From contig CAMWKY010000001.1 of the NCBI GenBank assembly GCA_947174965.1, positions 1 through 25,637 of the forward strand: a stretch of DNA of 25,637 nt, given 5' to 3'. Both the position numbers and the translations under genes were made by a program. The stretch is from an uncultured Ruminococcus sp. (lineage in GTDB: Bacteria; Bacillota; Clostridia; Oscillospirales; Ruminococcaceae). Positions 15,797 to 25,377 of the stretch are shown here, piece after piece (within the stretch, counting starts at the first letter, position 1; each line of letters begins with the position of its first letter). The notes under the pieces are model-generated. The model did no database searches, was not told where the DNA came from, and saw only the letters and a list, made by a program, of their open reading frames with translations.

Positions 15797-18131
15797 TTTC
15801 CTGCTCCTTTGTACCTGTAACAATAATTTCATCATCTTTTGCTGATACCGCAACAAGATTTACTTCTGACATATTTTCTATGATAATATCTGCAATTTTG
15901 TCCTCAACTTCCTGACGGATAACCCTGCGTATATCTCTTGCACCATATGACTTGCCATAAGCCTTTTCTGCAATAAGTTCAAGTGCATTCCTGTCATAAG
16001 TGAGTGCGATATTTTTTTCGGCAAGCGGTTCTTTCATCTCATCAAGCATAAGTCCTGCAATATCCGCAAAATCACTCTTTTCAAGCTGTCTGAACACCAC
16101 GATTTCATCAATACGGCTGATAAATTCAGGACGGAGGAAATCTCGCAGACCTTTCATAGCCTTATCCTTTGAAATTTCGTTCTCTGTACGGTTGAATCCT
16201 ACTCCGACACTCTTATCCGTTGAGCCTGCATTTGATGTCATACATATAATTGTATGCTCAAAATTTATCGTTCTGCCCTGTGCATCATCAATTTTGCCCT
16301 CATCAAGAATCTGCATGAGAATATTCATAACATCAGGGTGTGCCTTTTCTATTTCGTCAAAAAGTATAACTGAATACGGCTTTCTGCGTACTTTTTCAGT
16401 AAGCTGACCTGCTTCGTCATATCCGACATATCCGGGAGGCGAACCTATCATTCTTGCGACAGAGTGCTTCTCCATGTATTCAGTCATATCAAGACGGATA
16501 AGCGGTTCAGTCGAATCAAAAAGCTCCTCTGAAATCGCCTTGACAAGTTCAGTCTTGCCCACGCCTGTAGGACCGACAAAGATAAATGATGCAGGTCGGC
16601 GACGTTTATTGAGCTGAACTCTTGTGCGCTTGATAGCCTTTGCAAGTACAGAGACAGCTTCTCCCTGACCTAATACACGCTTTTTGAGTGCGTCCTCTAA
16701 TTTTGCAATCTTGAGAAATTCTGTTTCGGCAATCTTGCTTGCTGGTATACCCGTCCAGAGTTCGACAACCTTTGTTAAATCGCTCTCCGAAACGCAGGCA
16801 TTTTCGGCAGCTTCTCTTAATTTTTCGCATCTGTCCTTTGCGTGAATAATCTGACCTTTTACCTCTGCCAATGCTCTGTAATCAGGTTCTCTGTCTTCTG
16901 TAAGTTCCTTTTCCATGCCCTCAAGCGTCTGCAATTCTTTCTGCACCTTGATATACTCGCCTATTTCGGGGGAGCGTATACTTGCATAGGCACAGCTTTC
17001 GTCCAACAGGTCTATTGCCTTGTCGGGCAGAAAACGGTCAGTAATGTAACGTTCAGAGAGTATAACACAAGCCTTTACAAGATAATCAGAAATTTTTACT
17101 TTGTGATAATTTTCATAGTATTTCTTTATTCCCATAAGCACTTCAACAGTTTCATCAATGTTCGGCTCTGCCACTGTAACTGGCTGGAAACGTCTTTCAA
17201 GTGCTGAATCTTTTTCGATATATTTTCTGTATTCGCCGAAAGTTGTCGCACCGATAACCTGTACTTCACCTCTTGAAAGAGCAGGTTTGAGAATGTTTGC
17301 TGCGTTCATTGAGCCTTCTGAATCACCCGTGCCGACAAGACTATGAACTTCATCAATAAAGAGAATAATATTTCCCTCTCTCTTTACTTCCTCAACAAGT
17401 CCTTTCACACGGCTTTCAAACTGTCCACGGAACTGTGTACCCGCAACAAGTGCTGTAAGGTCAAGCAGATATACTTTTTTGTCCACAAGATTGAAAGGCA
17501 CGTTGCCTTCATTTATCTTCTGCGCAATTCCCTCTGCAATAGCAGTCTTTCCAACACCCGGCTCACCGATAAGACACGGATTATTCTTTGTACGGCGTGA
17601 AAGAATCTGTATAACTCTTGATATTTCCTTGTCTCTGCCGATTATGTTGTCGATTTTACCGTCAGAAGCTTTCTTTGAAAGATTTGTGCAGTAGCTTCCA
17701 AGAAATTTAAGTTCTTTTTTTCGCTGTCCTTTCTTATCTTTTTTATCATTATCGAACATATTAGACTTATTAAATCCCTTGAAAAATCCTTTATCTTCTG
17801 AATCTTCCGAATCATCATTGTTACTGCTGTTGTTTTCATTATTTCTGCCGAATAAGTTTTTATCGCCGAGCATATCGGAAATAAAATTAGGCAGAAGACC
17901 CGAGCCACCCATTTCAAACGAATCACCATCAAGCATATCCATCATATGTTCAGAAAGCTGGTCAATTTCATCATCTGTAATTCCAAGCTTCTCCATATAA
18001 TCAGCAACCTGCGGAATCTTTCTTTCTCTTGCGCATGAAAGACAAAGCCCCTCGTTTTTCTTCTCATTGCCCTGAACTGATGTTATAAACACAACAGCGG
18101 GTCTTTTTTTACAGTTACTACACATTATCAT
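15789..18131 (-). CDS. clpE: ClpE/ClpC-type AAA+ unfoldase with N-terminal zinc finger
   Basis: Hexameric ATPase that unfolds proteins, usually for ClpP. The 780 residues have an N-terminal C4 zinc finger (C4, C7, C30, C33) as in ClpE, a charged Asn/Asp-rich linker (about 95-135) instead of the Clp-N repeats of ClpC, a first AAA+ module with Walker A GEPGVGKT (189-196) and Walker B LFIDE, a short middle domain, and a second module with GPTGVGKT, LFDEIEKAH and a VGF tripeptide in GVGFNR that fits the ClpP-docking loop. A UVR motif is not visible. AGGAGG stands 8 nt before ATG 18131. No CtsR-type heptad repeat was seen in the 28 nt before it, so it seems to depend on the upstream operon rather than on a heat-shock operator. 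Confidence 0.88.
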   Translation of the reverse strand: MIMCSNCKKRPAVVFITSVQGNEKKNEGLCLSCARERKIPQVADYMEKLGITDDEIDQLSEHMMDMLDGDSFEMGGSGLLPNFISDMLGDKNLFGRNNENNSSNNDDSEDSEDKGFFKGFNKSNMFDNDKKDKKGQRKKELKFLGSYCTNLSKKASDGKIDNIIGRDKEISRVIQILSRRTKNNPCLIGEPGVGKTAIAEGIAQKINEGNVPFNLVDKKVYLLDLTALVAGTQFRGQFESRVKGLVEEVKREGNIILFIDEVHSLVGTGDSEGSMNAANILKPALSRGEVQVIGATTFGEYRKYIEKDSALERRFQPVTVAEPNIDETVEVLMGIKKYYENYHKVKISDYLVKACVILSERYITDRFLPDKAIDLLDESCAYASIRSPEIGEYIKVQKELQTLEGMEKELTEDREPDYRALAEVKGQIIHAKDRCEKLREAAENACVSESDLTKVVELWTGIPASKIAETEFLKIAKLEDALKKRVLGQGEAVSVLAKAIKRTRVQLNKRRRPASFIFVGPTGVGKTELVKAISEELFDSTEPLIRLDMTEYMEKHSVARMIGSPPGYVGYDEAGQLTEKVRRKPYSVILFDEIEKAHPDVMNILMQILDEGKIDDAQGRTINFEHTIICMTSNAGSTDKSVGVGFNRTENEISKDKAMKGLRDFLRPEFISRIDEIVVFRQLEKSDFADIAGLMLDEMKEPLAEKNIALTYDRNALELIAEKAYGKSYGARDIRRVIRQEVEDKIADIIIENMSEVNLVAVSAKDDEIIVTGTKEQEND

Positions 18132-18159
18132 GTGATTTTCCTCCTGAATTAAGTATAAT

Positions 18160-19062
18160 TTACATCTTCATAGTTAAATCATAAAAATATTTGAATATAT
18201 ATGTTTTGTCAATGACATCATTATTAAAAAACAGCATTTCATTATTGCCCATTATCGCCCACAGACGTATAACAGCCGAACCAGCAAATATCATGATTAC
18301 ACCTGTTGCAATGCCGATAAATCCACCGGCAATGTGTGAGCCTGTACTCTCAAAGCTTACATCACTGCTTTTTGTAAAACCGCTTATCACTGCAATTATA
18401 ATCAGCGCAATAACAAGATAAAGCACAACAAATATGATAATCCTGAAAATCGTGGTATATGCTTTCTGCGTGAAGTTATCTGCAATATACACAGCGGATT
18501 CATGCTGATGCTCACTGTTTTTTATAAGCAGAATAACTTCCCTCATGTTACTGCTGTCTTCCCTTATCTGATTTGCCGCTGTTTCTGCAACGAACTTATT
18601 AAGGGTTTTCGATATAATATCGCTCATTACAACAGCATAGCCCTCTCTTACTTTTTCAAGCAGAACTGCTTCATCACTTTCAACTTTCCTTGCATTAATA
18701 TTGTTAATATAATTACATATAGCTTTATCAAGTTCTGTTTCGGATTCAAAAGCCTTTTCAAGCTTTGCTGTATCAACTTTTATATAGTAGCCCATATTTT
18801 CAAGATATGAAGCATATTTTTGTGTAAAAGTTTCTTTTTTCAAATCTTTTTCAAGTTTTTTGATATTGTTGCTTCTTGCGGTGTTTTTGTAAAGGTCGCC
18901 TGAAACACCTGAACTGACCGCAAAAGCTATCAGAAGTGCAACTGCACAGCCGATTGCAGAGAAAACAGCTTTCATAAAACCCTTTCTGCCCGATAAAAAG
19001 ATGCAGACAAGAAGTGTCGCCACTGCAATAGTATCATAAAACCACCAGAATCCTGTACCCAT
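18160..19062 (-). CDS. CvpA-family membrane protein
   Basis: The 300 residues have an N-terminal pair of helices (about 9-24 and 30-52) around SGRKGFMKAVFSAIG, the pattern of CvpA (colicin V production) proteins, then a long soluble charged middle part, and two further hydrophobic segments near the C-terminus separated by a loop with SFESTGSHIAGG, also typical of CvpA. The role of the family in Gram-positives is unclear (envelope related). ATG 19062 is chosen because AAAGGAGG (19071-19078) precedes it by 8 nt; an upstream in-frame ATG at 19095 overlaps the previous gene. The soluble insertion makes it longer than the usual 160-200-residue CvpA. Confidence 0.78.
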   Translation of the reverse strand: MGTGFWWFYDTIAVATLLVCIFLSGRKGFMKAVFSAIGCAVALLIAFAVSSGVSGDLYKNTARSNNIKKLEKDLKKETFTQKYASYLENMGYYIKVDTAKLEKAFESETELDKAICNYINNINARKVESDEAVLLEKVREGYAVVMSDIISKTLNKFVAETAANQIREDSSNMREVILLIKNSEHQHESAVYIADNFTQKAYTTIFRIIIFVVLYLVIALIIIAVISGFTKSSDVSFESTGSHIAGGFIGIATGVIMIFAGSAVIRLWAIMGNNEMLFFNNDVIDKTYIFKYFYDLTMKM

Positions 19063-19084
19063 TAAAAAATCCTCCTTTAATTTA

Positions 19085-20251
19085 TCAGCTTTCATAATTT
19101 ATGCGGTCTATTTTGCTGAAACTTTTCAGAAAAATATAATCTCCGCTTCTTACAAAGCCTGTATATGAGTCATTTACAGATGCCGTTGAACGCAGACCGC
19201 CTGAAAAATCATATGCAAGAATGGCATTTTGTGTCATGACATATGCCAGACCGTCTTTCACGGTTACATCTATAAGAGGAGTTTCAAAACTTATTATTGC
19301 AGGCTCTTTTCCTCCTCCGTCAAAAAGTGCCATAACATATCTTCTCCTGTCGTCGCTGTTTATAATTACAGCAGATTTGCCGTTTTCGCTTGAGCCTTTT
19401 TCAAAATCACCGTCATATCGATAGAAAGACTGTATCTGTCCCATTTTGTCAACATATCCACACGCATCTATACCAAGCAGAAAAGCTCCATCATTAAAAT
19501 TATACACGTTAAAACCGAGAGTGTCAAGCCCCGGAGAAGTCCACTTTTCACCATTTTGTGTAAATACTGCTTCCTGAACAGATGTTTCAATCGAGCCGTT
19601 TTTAGCATATATATAACTTATTATACACCCCTGACTGTCATATGTAAAGTCTATATCGCTGACTTTCTGAACACATTTTCTTTCATAGATGACTTCGCCC
19701 CTCTTGTCAAATACTTTTATCTCACACTCATAATTTACAGAAGATGTTACTACAGCTGTATAACCGTCGTTGCTTATTCTTGCGAACATGATACTTTCGT
19801 CAATCTGTTTTTCGTAGATTATGTCGTTTCTGTCCTCAACGCTGAATCTGTTTCCGCCGTTTTCATATATGAGTATCCTGTTATTCAGAATATCCATTAC
19901 TGCATTAGTATATGCGTGCTGTCGGCGATTGATTAGTCCTCCTTCCTCACTGTAAAAATAGATATAGGCATCACTTAAAACTATAACACAATTGTTTATA
20001 CAGTCAACCTGATAATTTACACCACTGTTTATTTCGATAGGAAAATTTCCCTCTGCCAGTTTTCCGTCATTTATGATTGTAGTGTATTGCTTTCCAAGTC
20101 CACGCAATTTCGGAAGCCACTGTTCCTGTGTAACAAAAGCTGATACTATAACAGATGCAAGAACCACAAAAATAATCGCATAGCCAAGCTTTTTTTTTCG
20201 TTTTTTCCGTTTTTTCTGTTCTATCATATCATTCATATCATACATCGGCAT
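19085..20251 (-). CDS. DUF5711-like protein: one membrane helix plus predicted beta-propeller
   Basis: The 388 residues start with a very basic cytoplasmic segment (KKRKKRKKK, 13-21), one hydrophobic helix (about 23-41), and a long beta-rich extracellular part with repeated short blocks such as AYIYFYSEEGG, CEIKVFDKRG and NAILAYDFSGG, which resemble blades of a WD40/PQQ-like propeller. Proteins of this shape beside cvpA are grouped as DUF5711, but the assignment is from memory of the pattern. Its function is unknown; an envelope scaffold role is possible. GGAGG lies 9 nt before ATG 20251, and the start overlaps the end of truA by 14 nt, so translation is probably coupled. Confidence 0.72.
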   Translation of the reverse strand: MPMYDMNDMIEQKKRKKRKKKLGYAIIFVVLASVIVSAFVTQEQWLPKLRGLGKQYTTIINDGKLAEGNFPIEINSGVNYQVDCINNCVIVLSDAYIYFYSEEGGLINRRQHAYTNAVMDILNNRILIYENGGNRFSVEDRNDIIYEKQIDESIMFARISNDGYTAVVTSSVNYECEIKVFDKRGEVIYERKCVQKVSDIDFTYDSQGCIISYIYAKNGSIETSVQEAVFTQNGEKWTSPGLDTLGFNVYNFNDGAFLLGIDACGYVDKMGQIQSFYRYDGDFEKGSSENGKSAVIINSDDRRRYVMALFDGGGKEPAIISFETPLIDVTVKDGLAYVMTQNAILAYDFSGGLRSTASVNDSYTGFVRSGDYIFLKSFSKIDRINYES

Positions 20252-21014
20252 CTGCGTTTTCCTCCATTAAATCCTGCTCCGAATAAAAAACCCTGTTAAG
20301 ATACAAGCCGTGAGCCATGGCTGTTCTGCCCGCTTTAAGTCTGTCCTTCGCCTCAATAACTGCGGGTATATCATCGGGGGAAAATTTACCCTCATTCACG
20401 TCTATAAGCGTCCCTGCAATTATCCTAATCATATTATACAGAAAACCATTGCCTTTTACAAGTATTATTACGCAATCTCCAACAATTTCTATTTTAAGCG
20501 AATAAATTGTGCGTACTGTCGTATAAACATTTGTGCAGTCTGCACAAAAGCTTGCGAAGTCGTGAGTACCGACAAAATATTGTGATGCCTGTCTTGCCTT
20601 TTCAACGTCAAATTTTCGTCTGTAGTGAAATGCCAAATCAGCACCGAAAGGGTCTTTTGATTCCGAACAGTGCATTTTGTAGATGTATTCTTTGCCTTTG
20701 CAGTCAAATCTTGCGTGAAAATCAAGCGGAACATCTTCACAACTAAAAATAGCTATATCGTCGGGCAGTTCGCCATTTACACCACGGCAGAAACCCAGTG
20801 TTTTTATATTGCTTTCGGTTTTCACATTAAAGCAGAACTGATTTGCGTGTACGCCCGTATCAGTTCTTGAACAGCCCGTTATTGTTATCGGCTGATTCAG
20901 AACTTTCGACACTGCTTTCTCCAGTACTTCCTGAATCGTCAAAGCGTTCGTCTGTCTCTGAAATCCGTGATAATTCGTTCCCCTGTATGCTGTCATTACT
21001 TTGAGATTCCTCAT
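20238..21014 (-). CDS. truA: tRNA pseudouridine(38-40) synthase TruA
   Basis: Makes pseudouridine at positions 38-40 in the anticodon arm of tRNAs. The 258 residues have the N-terminal TAYRGTNYHGFQRQ motif, the catalytic D52 in GCSRTDTGVHA (47-57), and the C-terminal NGFLYNMIRIIAGTL block, all standard for TruA. ATG 21014 is chosen because GGAGG ends 6 nt upstream and it is the expected family start; an open frame continues to 21104 without support. Unusually, its first 155 nt are also read in another frame as the tail of the upstream yfhO-like gene. In many Firmicutes truA follows the ecf genes; here yfhO-like lies between. Confidence 0.95.
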   Translation of the reverse strand: MRNLKVMTAYRGTNYHGFQRQTNALTIQEVLEKAVSKVLNQPITITGCSRTDTGVHANQFCFNVKTESNIKTLGFCRGVNGELPDDIAIFSCEDVPLDFHARFDCKGKEYIYKMHCSESKDPFGADLAFHYRRKFDVEKARQASQYFVGTHDFASFCADCTNVYTTVRTIYSLKIEIVGDCVIILVKGNGFLYNMIRIIAGTLIDVNEGKFSPDDIPAVIEAKDRLKAGRTAMAHGLYLNRVFYSEQDLMEENADADV

Positions 21015-23670
21015 TTGATTCCTCCGATTTTCCGTTAATTTTTTTATCAATAAATGCCAACAGAATAAACAAAAGTAAAGCACTTCCGCTGACTGCAATT
21101 CCAAGTAAAAATCCCTCCGGAGAATATTTCAGCAGTATTTCATGTTCACCGACATCTGCATTAACTCCCAGCATAGAATCAAGTACCTTGAAAGTCGGAA
21201 CTTTTTCGCCGTCAATATATACGCTCCAGCCCTTTTCGTAAGGAATTGAAAGATATAGTATGCCTTTTTCAAGTACATTGATATTGCCCTTTATTTTCGT
21301 ATCAGAAAATTCCGTAATATTAAGCTGTTCGTCTGCAAGTTTTTCATATGCACTTTCAAAGGCTTCTGTTTTAAGTGCATATGTCATGATGGTGTAACTG
21401 CCTGTTTCTTTTTTGTCGGAAATTGTAAAATCAACAGTTGCTGTTGTTCCCTCCTGACCGTTGCCCATAGGGAAAATTATCGGGTAATCCTTTACAGAAG
21501 GTGTATCAGCTGTAACTCCGTCACTCTTTACAGTAAGCGACTCAAAAGCTCCATTTTTTGCATATCCATAAAGATATGAATTTTCAAGACCTGCATAACT
21601 GTATTTTGCACTTGCCGATTTAGTATTGTCTGTAACTCTGAAAGTATATGAGCCATAGGCTGTTTTTGTCGTCTCCATATTATCATACGATACAAGACTT
21701 ACTGGTTGAGCCGTGAAAATATTGCTTGAGGAATCCGTTGCAAGTCTTATTACTTCATTCTGATACTCAAATGGATTTGTTGCTTCTTTATCGGGCAAAT
21801 CAAGTATTCTCTCATTCATCATGAAACCTAAAGAAAGCGGATAGTTATTTTTATAGAGTATCACACTTCCCGATTTATCGTTATATTCAAGATTATAACT
21901 GCTGTTGTTGAGATAACTGCTTTTTGAGACGATATAGTCAATTCCGAAAAGCATATTTACAACAGGTGTGGAATTTCTGTAGAAAAATCTGTTTCCTGCC
22001 TCCGAAGCATAAAGTCCTAAACGCTGAAACAGTCTTGTAACAGATACATTTGCAGATGACGAAAACTGCGATAAACCGTTATAGCCATATAATGCGCTAT
22101 CATTGAGTGTATATGTGCTTATCATCTCACAGCGGGAAAACAGCTTGTTCTCTCTGCTCCTCATTTTTGCAAGAACAGTCTGCACGTCCTCATCTGATGC
22201 AGGATAAGACGTATATGACGAACTGCCTACGCTGTCCACGCCTATTGAAGCATTTGAGACAAGTTCAGTTACAAGAGTTGCACCTATAAAAAGACTTGTT
22301 ACAACTCTTTTTACCGTTATATTCTTTATGGGAATAACTTTTACAGCAATGAAAACAAGAATATATGCGCCTGTTATTATCAATGAGCTTTTCAGTGCTG
22401 TTGTCATCTCAAAACCGCTGTCCGATTTTATACCCTTATAATAATTCAGTACGAAAACAACAGCAGGTGCTATAATAAGCAGAAAAATCTGATATATCTT
22501 TATTCCCTTGCGTGTCATAACTTCAAATGCACGGTATGCCGATACAGCAAGTACAAAGCTGAATATAAATGAGAATCTGTATGGCAGTTGATTTGTTGCA
22601 TGAAAGCCATGCCATATAAAGTTCAGTATATTCATATTACAGCTTACGGCAATAAGTGCAAGCATAAAGACAGATACAATCTTTTCACGGATTTTTATTC
22701 CGCCCGAAAACAGAAATACTCCGAAAAGCGTCACGGCAAGCATACTGCACGCAAAATTCGGCAGTCCTTCAATATGTGTCGGCTCACTATATGAAATCAG
22801 GTTTGCAAAAATATCCGTCCACTTCTCATAGAAAGAAATCTGTTTAGGAAAGTTATTGTCCGCACTGTAGGTCATCTTAAGTCCATAATATGCAGGCAGA
22901 AGCATAAATGCAGAAAGGCATATTCCGATTATGGACGAATATACTATAGTACCGAACTTTATGAAAAAGTCTTTTACGCCCTTGCCCTCAATTATTATCG
23001 CTCCTGCAAACATGAAAATGGTGAATATACATACAAAAAAGCCGATATAATAATTTGCAAAGAGAGACAGTGCAAGAGAGACTGTATAAAGTTTCCATTT
23101 GCGCTCACGGCATATAGCCGTTACACCAGTCATAACAAGCGGAAAGAGTGCAATCGTATCAAACCACATTACATTCCAGTAGTAGCCTAAAGTGTAACTG
23201 CAAAGGGCATACATGGACGAAAATGCAACTATTGATATATCTTTTCTTTTATACGTATACCGCAGAAAACAGCTGAAAAATGCACCGCTGAATCCGATTT
23301 TTGCTATGAGAATATATGTCAGGGCATCTCTTATATGTTCATTATCAAAAAATACTGCTATCCAGTTAAGAGGACTTGACGCATAATATGAAATCAGTGA
23401 AAGAAAATTCGTTCCCATGCCGTTCTGCCATGAGTACATAAAAGAACCGCCAGTCAGAAGTTTTTCACGCTCAACACGGAAAAACGGATAGTACTGATGC
23501 CACAAATCAACAACAAGCATCTGATTATCGCCGAAAGGGTGTATTTCCTCATCTCTGAAAGCAAGGAGCATTACAACAACAGGTATAACAAATGACAGGC
23601 AGAAATACAGCACGCCTTTATCATACATCAGATTTACAAATTTACTGTTCCGAAATTTTTTATAATCCAT
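20860..23670 (-). CDS. yfhO: YfhO-family membrane protein (GT-C-type glycosyltransferase-like)
   Basis: The 936 residues start with a short cytoplasmic tip, a first helix (about 20-37) and an outward loop HPFGDNQMLVVDLWHQYYPFF (44-64) followed by YSWQNGMGTNF (79-89), the signature of the YfhO family; about a dozen helices follow, then a large extracellular beta-rich region, and a last helix near 850-880. Family members are implicated in adding sugars to teichoic or lipoteichoic acid. After the last helix comes a Ser/Glu/Asp-rich tail whose final 51 codons overlap truA. ATG 23670 has AAGGAG 7 nt upstream; the longer open frame to 23817 would run into ecfT and is rejected. Confidence 0.87.
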   Translation of the reverse strand: MDYKKFRNSKFVNLMYDKGVLYFCLSFVIPVVVMLLAFRDEEIHPFGDNQMLVVDLWHQYYPFFRVEREKLLTGGSFMYSWQNGMGTNFLSLISYYASSPLNWIAVFFDNEHIRDALTYILIAKIGFSGAFFSCFLRYTYKRKDISIVAFSSMYALCSYTLGYYWNVMWFDTIALFPLVMTGVTAICRERKWKLYTVSLALSLFANYYIGFFVCIFTIFMFAGAIIIEGKGVKDFFIKFGTIVYSSIIGICLSAFMLLPAYYGLKMTYSADNNFPKQISFYEKWTDIFANLISYSEPTHIEGLPNFACSMLAVTLFGVFLFSGGIKIREKIVSVFMLALIAVSCNMNILNFIWHGFHATNQLPYRFSFIFSFVLAVSAYRAFEVMTRKGIKIYQIFLLIIAPAVVFVLNYYKGIKSDSGFEMTTALKSSLIITGAYILVFIAVKVIPIKNITVKRVVTSLFIGATLVTELVSNASIGVDSVGSSSYTSYPASDEDVQTVLAKMRSRENKLFSRCEMISTYTLNDSALYGYNGLSQFSSSANVSVTRLFQRLGLYASEAGNRFFYRNSTPVVNMLFGIDYIVSKSSYLNNSSYNLEYNDKSGSVILYKNNYPLSLGFMMNERILDLPDKEATNPFEYQNEVIRLATDSSSNIFTAQPVSLVSYDNMETTKTAYGSYTFRVTDNTKSASAKYSYAGLENSYLYGYAKNGAFESLTVKSDGVTADTPSVKDYPIIFPMGNGQEGTTATVDFTISDKKETGSYTIMTYALKTEAFESAYEKLADEQLNITEFSDTKIKGNINVLEKGILYLSIPYEKGWSVYIDGEKVPTFKVLDSMLGVNADVGEHEILLKYSPEGFLLGIAVSGSALLLFILLAFIDKKINGKSEESNEESQSNDSIQGNELSRISETDERFDDSGSTGESSVESSESADNNNGLFKN

Positions 23671-23681
23671 ATGTATACTCC

Positions 23682-24488
23682 TTAATCCGCTAAAATATTT
23701 ACTGCAATCGCTCCACCGTAAAATACAAGTGTCAAAACAAGTGCAATGTAATCTCTTGATGCCGATTTCATTTGTCTTAGACGTGTTCTGCCCTCTCCGC
23801 CGTGATAGCATCGGCACTCCATAGCTGTTGCAAGTTCGTCTGCACGTCTGAATGATGATATAAACAGCGGTACAAGTATCGAAACCATGTTTTTCGCCCT
23901 TGTGGTGAAACTTCCCGTATCAATCTCCGCACCCCTTGCCTTCTGTGCGGACATTATTTTGTCGGTTTCCTCAATAAGTGTCGGGATAAAGCGAAGTGCT
24001 ATTGACATCATCATTGCAAGTTCATGGACGGGTACTTTTATCTTTTTCAGTGGTGACAAAAGTCGTTCAATAGCATCTGTAAGTGTTATCGGAGACGTTG
24101 TGTACGTCAGGAGAGAACTTCCCGCAATAAGCAATACTATTCTCACAATCATGAAAACACTTGTGTTTATTGCGTCCTGCGTGATTTTCAGAAACTTCCA
24201 TTCAAAAACAATATCACCGCTTCCCACAAATACAAGATTCATTACGGCTGTAAGTATCAGAAACGGAAAAATCGGCTTTATACTCTTTACAAACATCTTG
24301 AAAGGTATTTTTGATATAAGTATTGCCATAATCGTATATACAGCACCGACAGCAAGGCAGACTATGTTACTGCCCGTGAAAAGCATCAGTATATATATAA
24401 AAGTTATAACTATTTTGAATCGTGGGTCAAGACGGTGAATAATGCTTTCACCCGGAAAATACTGACCTATTGTTATATCTCTAAGCAA
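23682..24488 (-). CDS. ecfT: Energy-coupling factor transporter membrane component EcfT
   Basis: Membrane scaffold of ECF vitamin/metal uptake transporters; it links the two ATPases to interchangeable substrate-binding S components. The 268 residues show the family start DITIGQYFPGESIIHRLDPR, several helices, and the first coupling motif ARG (184-186 in SAQKARGAE); a second related motif lies near 224-236 (MECRCYHGG). The start is TTG 24488, with AAAGGAG 9 nt upstream; the motif begins at once, so no alternative fits. It follows ecfA with a 1-nt gap and precedes yfhO by 11 nt. No S component is nearby, so this is a shared (group II) module. Confidence 0.92.
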   Translation of the reverse strand: MLRDITIGQYFPGESIIHRLDPRFKIVITFIYILMLFTGSNIVCLAVGAVYTIMAILISKIPFKMFVKSIKPIFPFLILTAVMNLVFVGSGDIVFEWKFLKITQDAINTSVFMIVRIVLLIAGSSLLTYTTSPITLTDAIERLLSPLKKIKVPVHELAMMMSIALRFIPTLIEETDKIMSAQKARGAEIDTGSFTTRAKNMVSILVPLFISSFRRADELATAMECRCYHGGEGRTRLRQMKSASRDYIALVLTLVFYGGAIAVNILAD

Positions 24489-24489
24489 G

Positions 24490-25347
24490 TTACAAATCTC
24501 CTTTCAGACGTTTCAGAATCAGATTTTTTGCGTATTCAAGCGTATACACATCTTTTCCGAAGTCGATACCTTGTTTTTTCAGTTCAATGAAAACTTTTGT
24601 AATCTGCGGAACATCAAGTCCGATTTGTGAAATCTCGTCCGCACGGCTGAACACTTTTTCCGTACTGTCGTAACAGAACAGACTTCCTTTATTCATTACA
24701 AGAATTTTATCCGCAAATCCTGCTATATCCTCCATACTGTGCGACACTATCAGGACAGTATTTTGTACCCTCTTGTGATACGCTTTTATGTGATTCAGTA
24801 TCATATCACGACCGGCAGGGTCAAGACCTGCTGTCGGCTCATCAAGAATAAGTACTTTCGGATTCATTGCCATAACTCCGGCTATAGCTACACGTCTTTT
24901 CTGTCCACCCGATAAGTCAAACGGTGAACGCTGTAACAACTCCTCGCTCAAGCCTATATCGTACGCTGTTTCAAGCACACGCCTTTTTATTTCGTCATCA
25001 TCAAGTCCCATATTCTTACAGCCAAAAGCAATATCCTTGTAAACAGTCTCCTCAAAAATCTGATATTCGGGATATTGAAATACAAGTCCGACATTAAAGC
25101 GCACATCACGGATTTTTGACTTGTCCGCCCATATATCCTCGCCGTCAAGGAGAATTTTTCCCGAAGACGGCTTTAAAAGTCCGTTGAAATGCTGTATAAG
25201 AGTTGACTTGCCTGAGCCTGTATGCCCCATAACTCCCACTATTTCACCGTTGTCTATCTGTAAATTCACATGGTCTACAGCTGTTTTCTGAAAAGGAGTT
25301 CCCTCGCTGTAGATGTATGTCAAATCCTGAGTTTCAAGTACTGCCAA
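24490..25347 (-). CDS. ecfA2: Energy-coupling factor transporter ATP-binding protein (EcfA2-like)
   Basis: ATPase that powers ECF-type uptake. The 285 residues have Walker A GHTGSGKS (41-48), the Q-loop Q91, the signature LSGGQ (145-149), Walker B VLILDE (165-170) and switch H203. The N-terminal TYIYSEGTPFQKTAVDHVNL and the C-terminal region fit the A2 type, which usually follows an A1 gene. Here the upstream neighbour is a dockerin protein gene, 30 nt away, and no A1 gene lies in the window. Start TTG 25347 has AGGGAG upstream. It is the first housekeeping gene of the long minus-strand series, so its promoter must lie in or before the dockerin gene. Confidence 0.9.
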   Translation of the reverse strand: MAVLETQDLTYIYSEGTPFQKTAVDHVNLQIDNGEIVGVMGHTGSGKSTLIQHFNGLLKPSSGKILLDGEDIWADKSKIRDVRFNVGLVFQYPEYQIFEETVYKDIAFGCKNMGLDDDEIKRRVLETAYDIGLSEELLQRSPFDLSGGQKRRVAIAGVMAMNPKVLILDEPTAGLDPAGRDMILNHIKAYHKRVQNTVLIVSHSMEDIAGFADKILVMNKGSLFCYDSTEKVFSRADEISQIGLDVPQITKVFIELKKQGIDFGKDVYTLEYAKNLILKRLKGDL

Positions 25348-25377
25348 TTATATCGCTCCCTTGCAAGAAATTATTTT

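Noticed and set aside
21015..21104. Upstream extension of the truA frame
   Set aside because: The ribosome binding site and conserved TruA start fit ATG 21014; the extension has no family similarity.
23671..23817. Upstream extension of the yfhO-like frame into ecfT
   Set aside because: AAGGAG stands 7 nt before ATG 23670 and the family N-terminus begins there.
23887..24438. 183-codon plus-strand open frame opposite ecfT
   Set aside because: Hydrophobic only because it mirrors membrane helices; the minus-strand gene has clear EcfT motifs.
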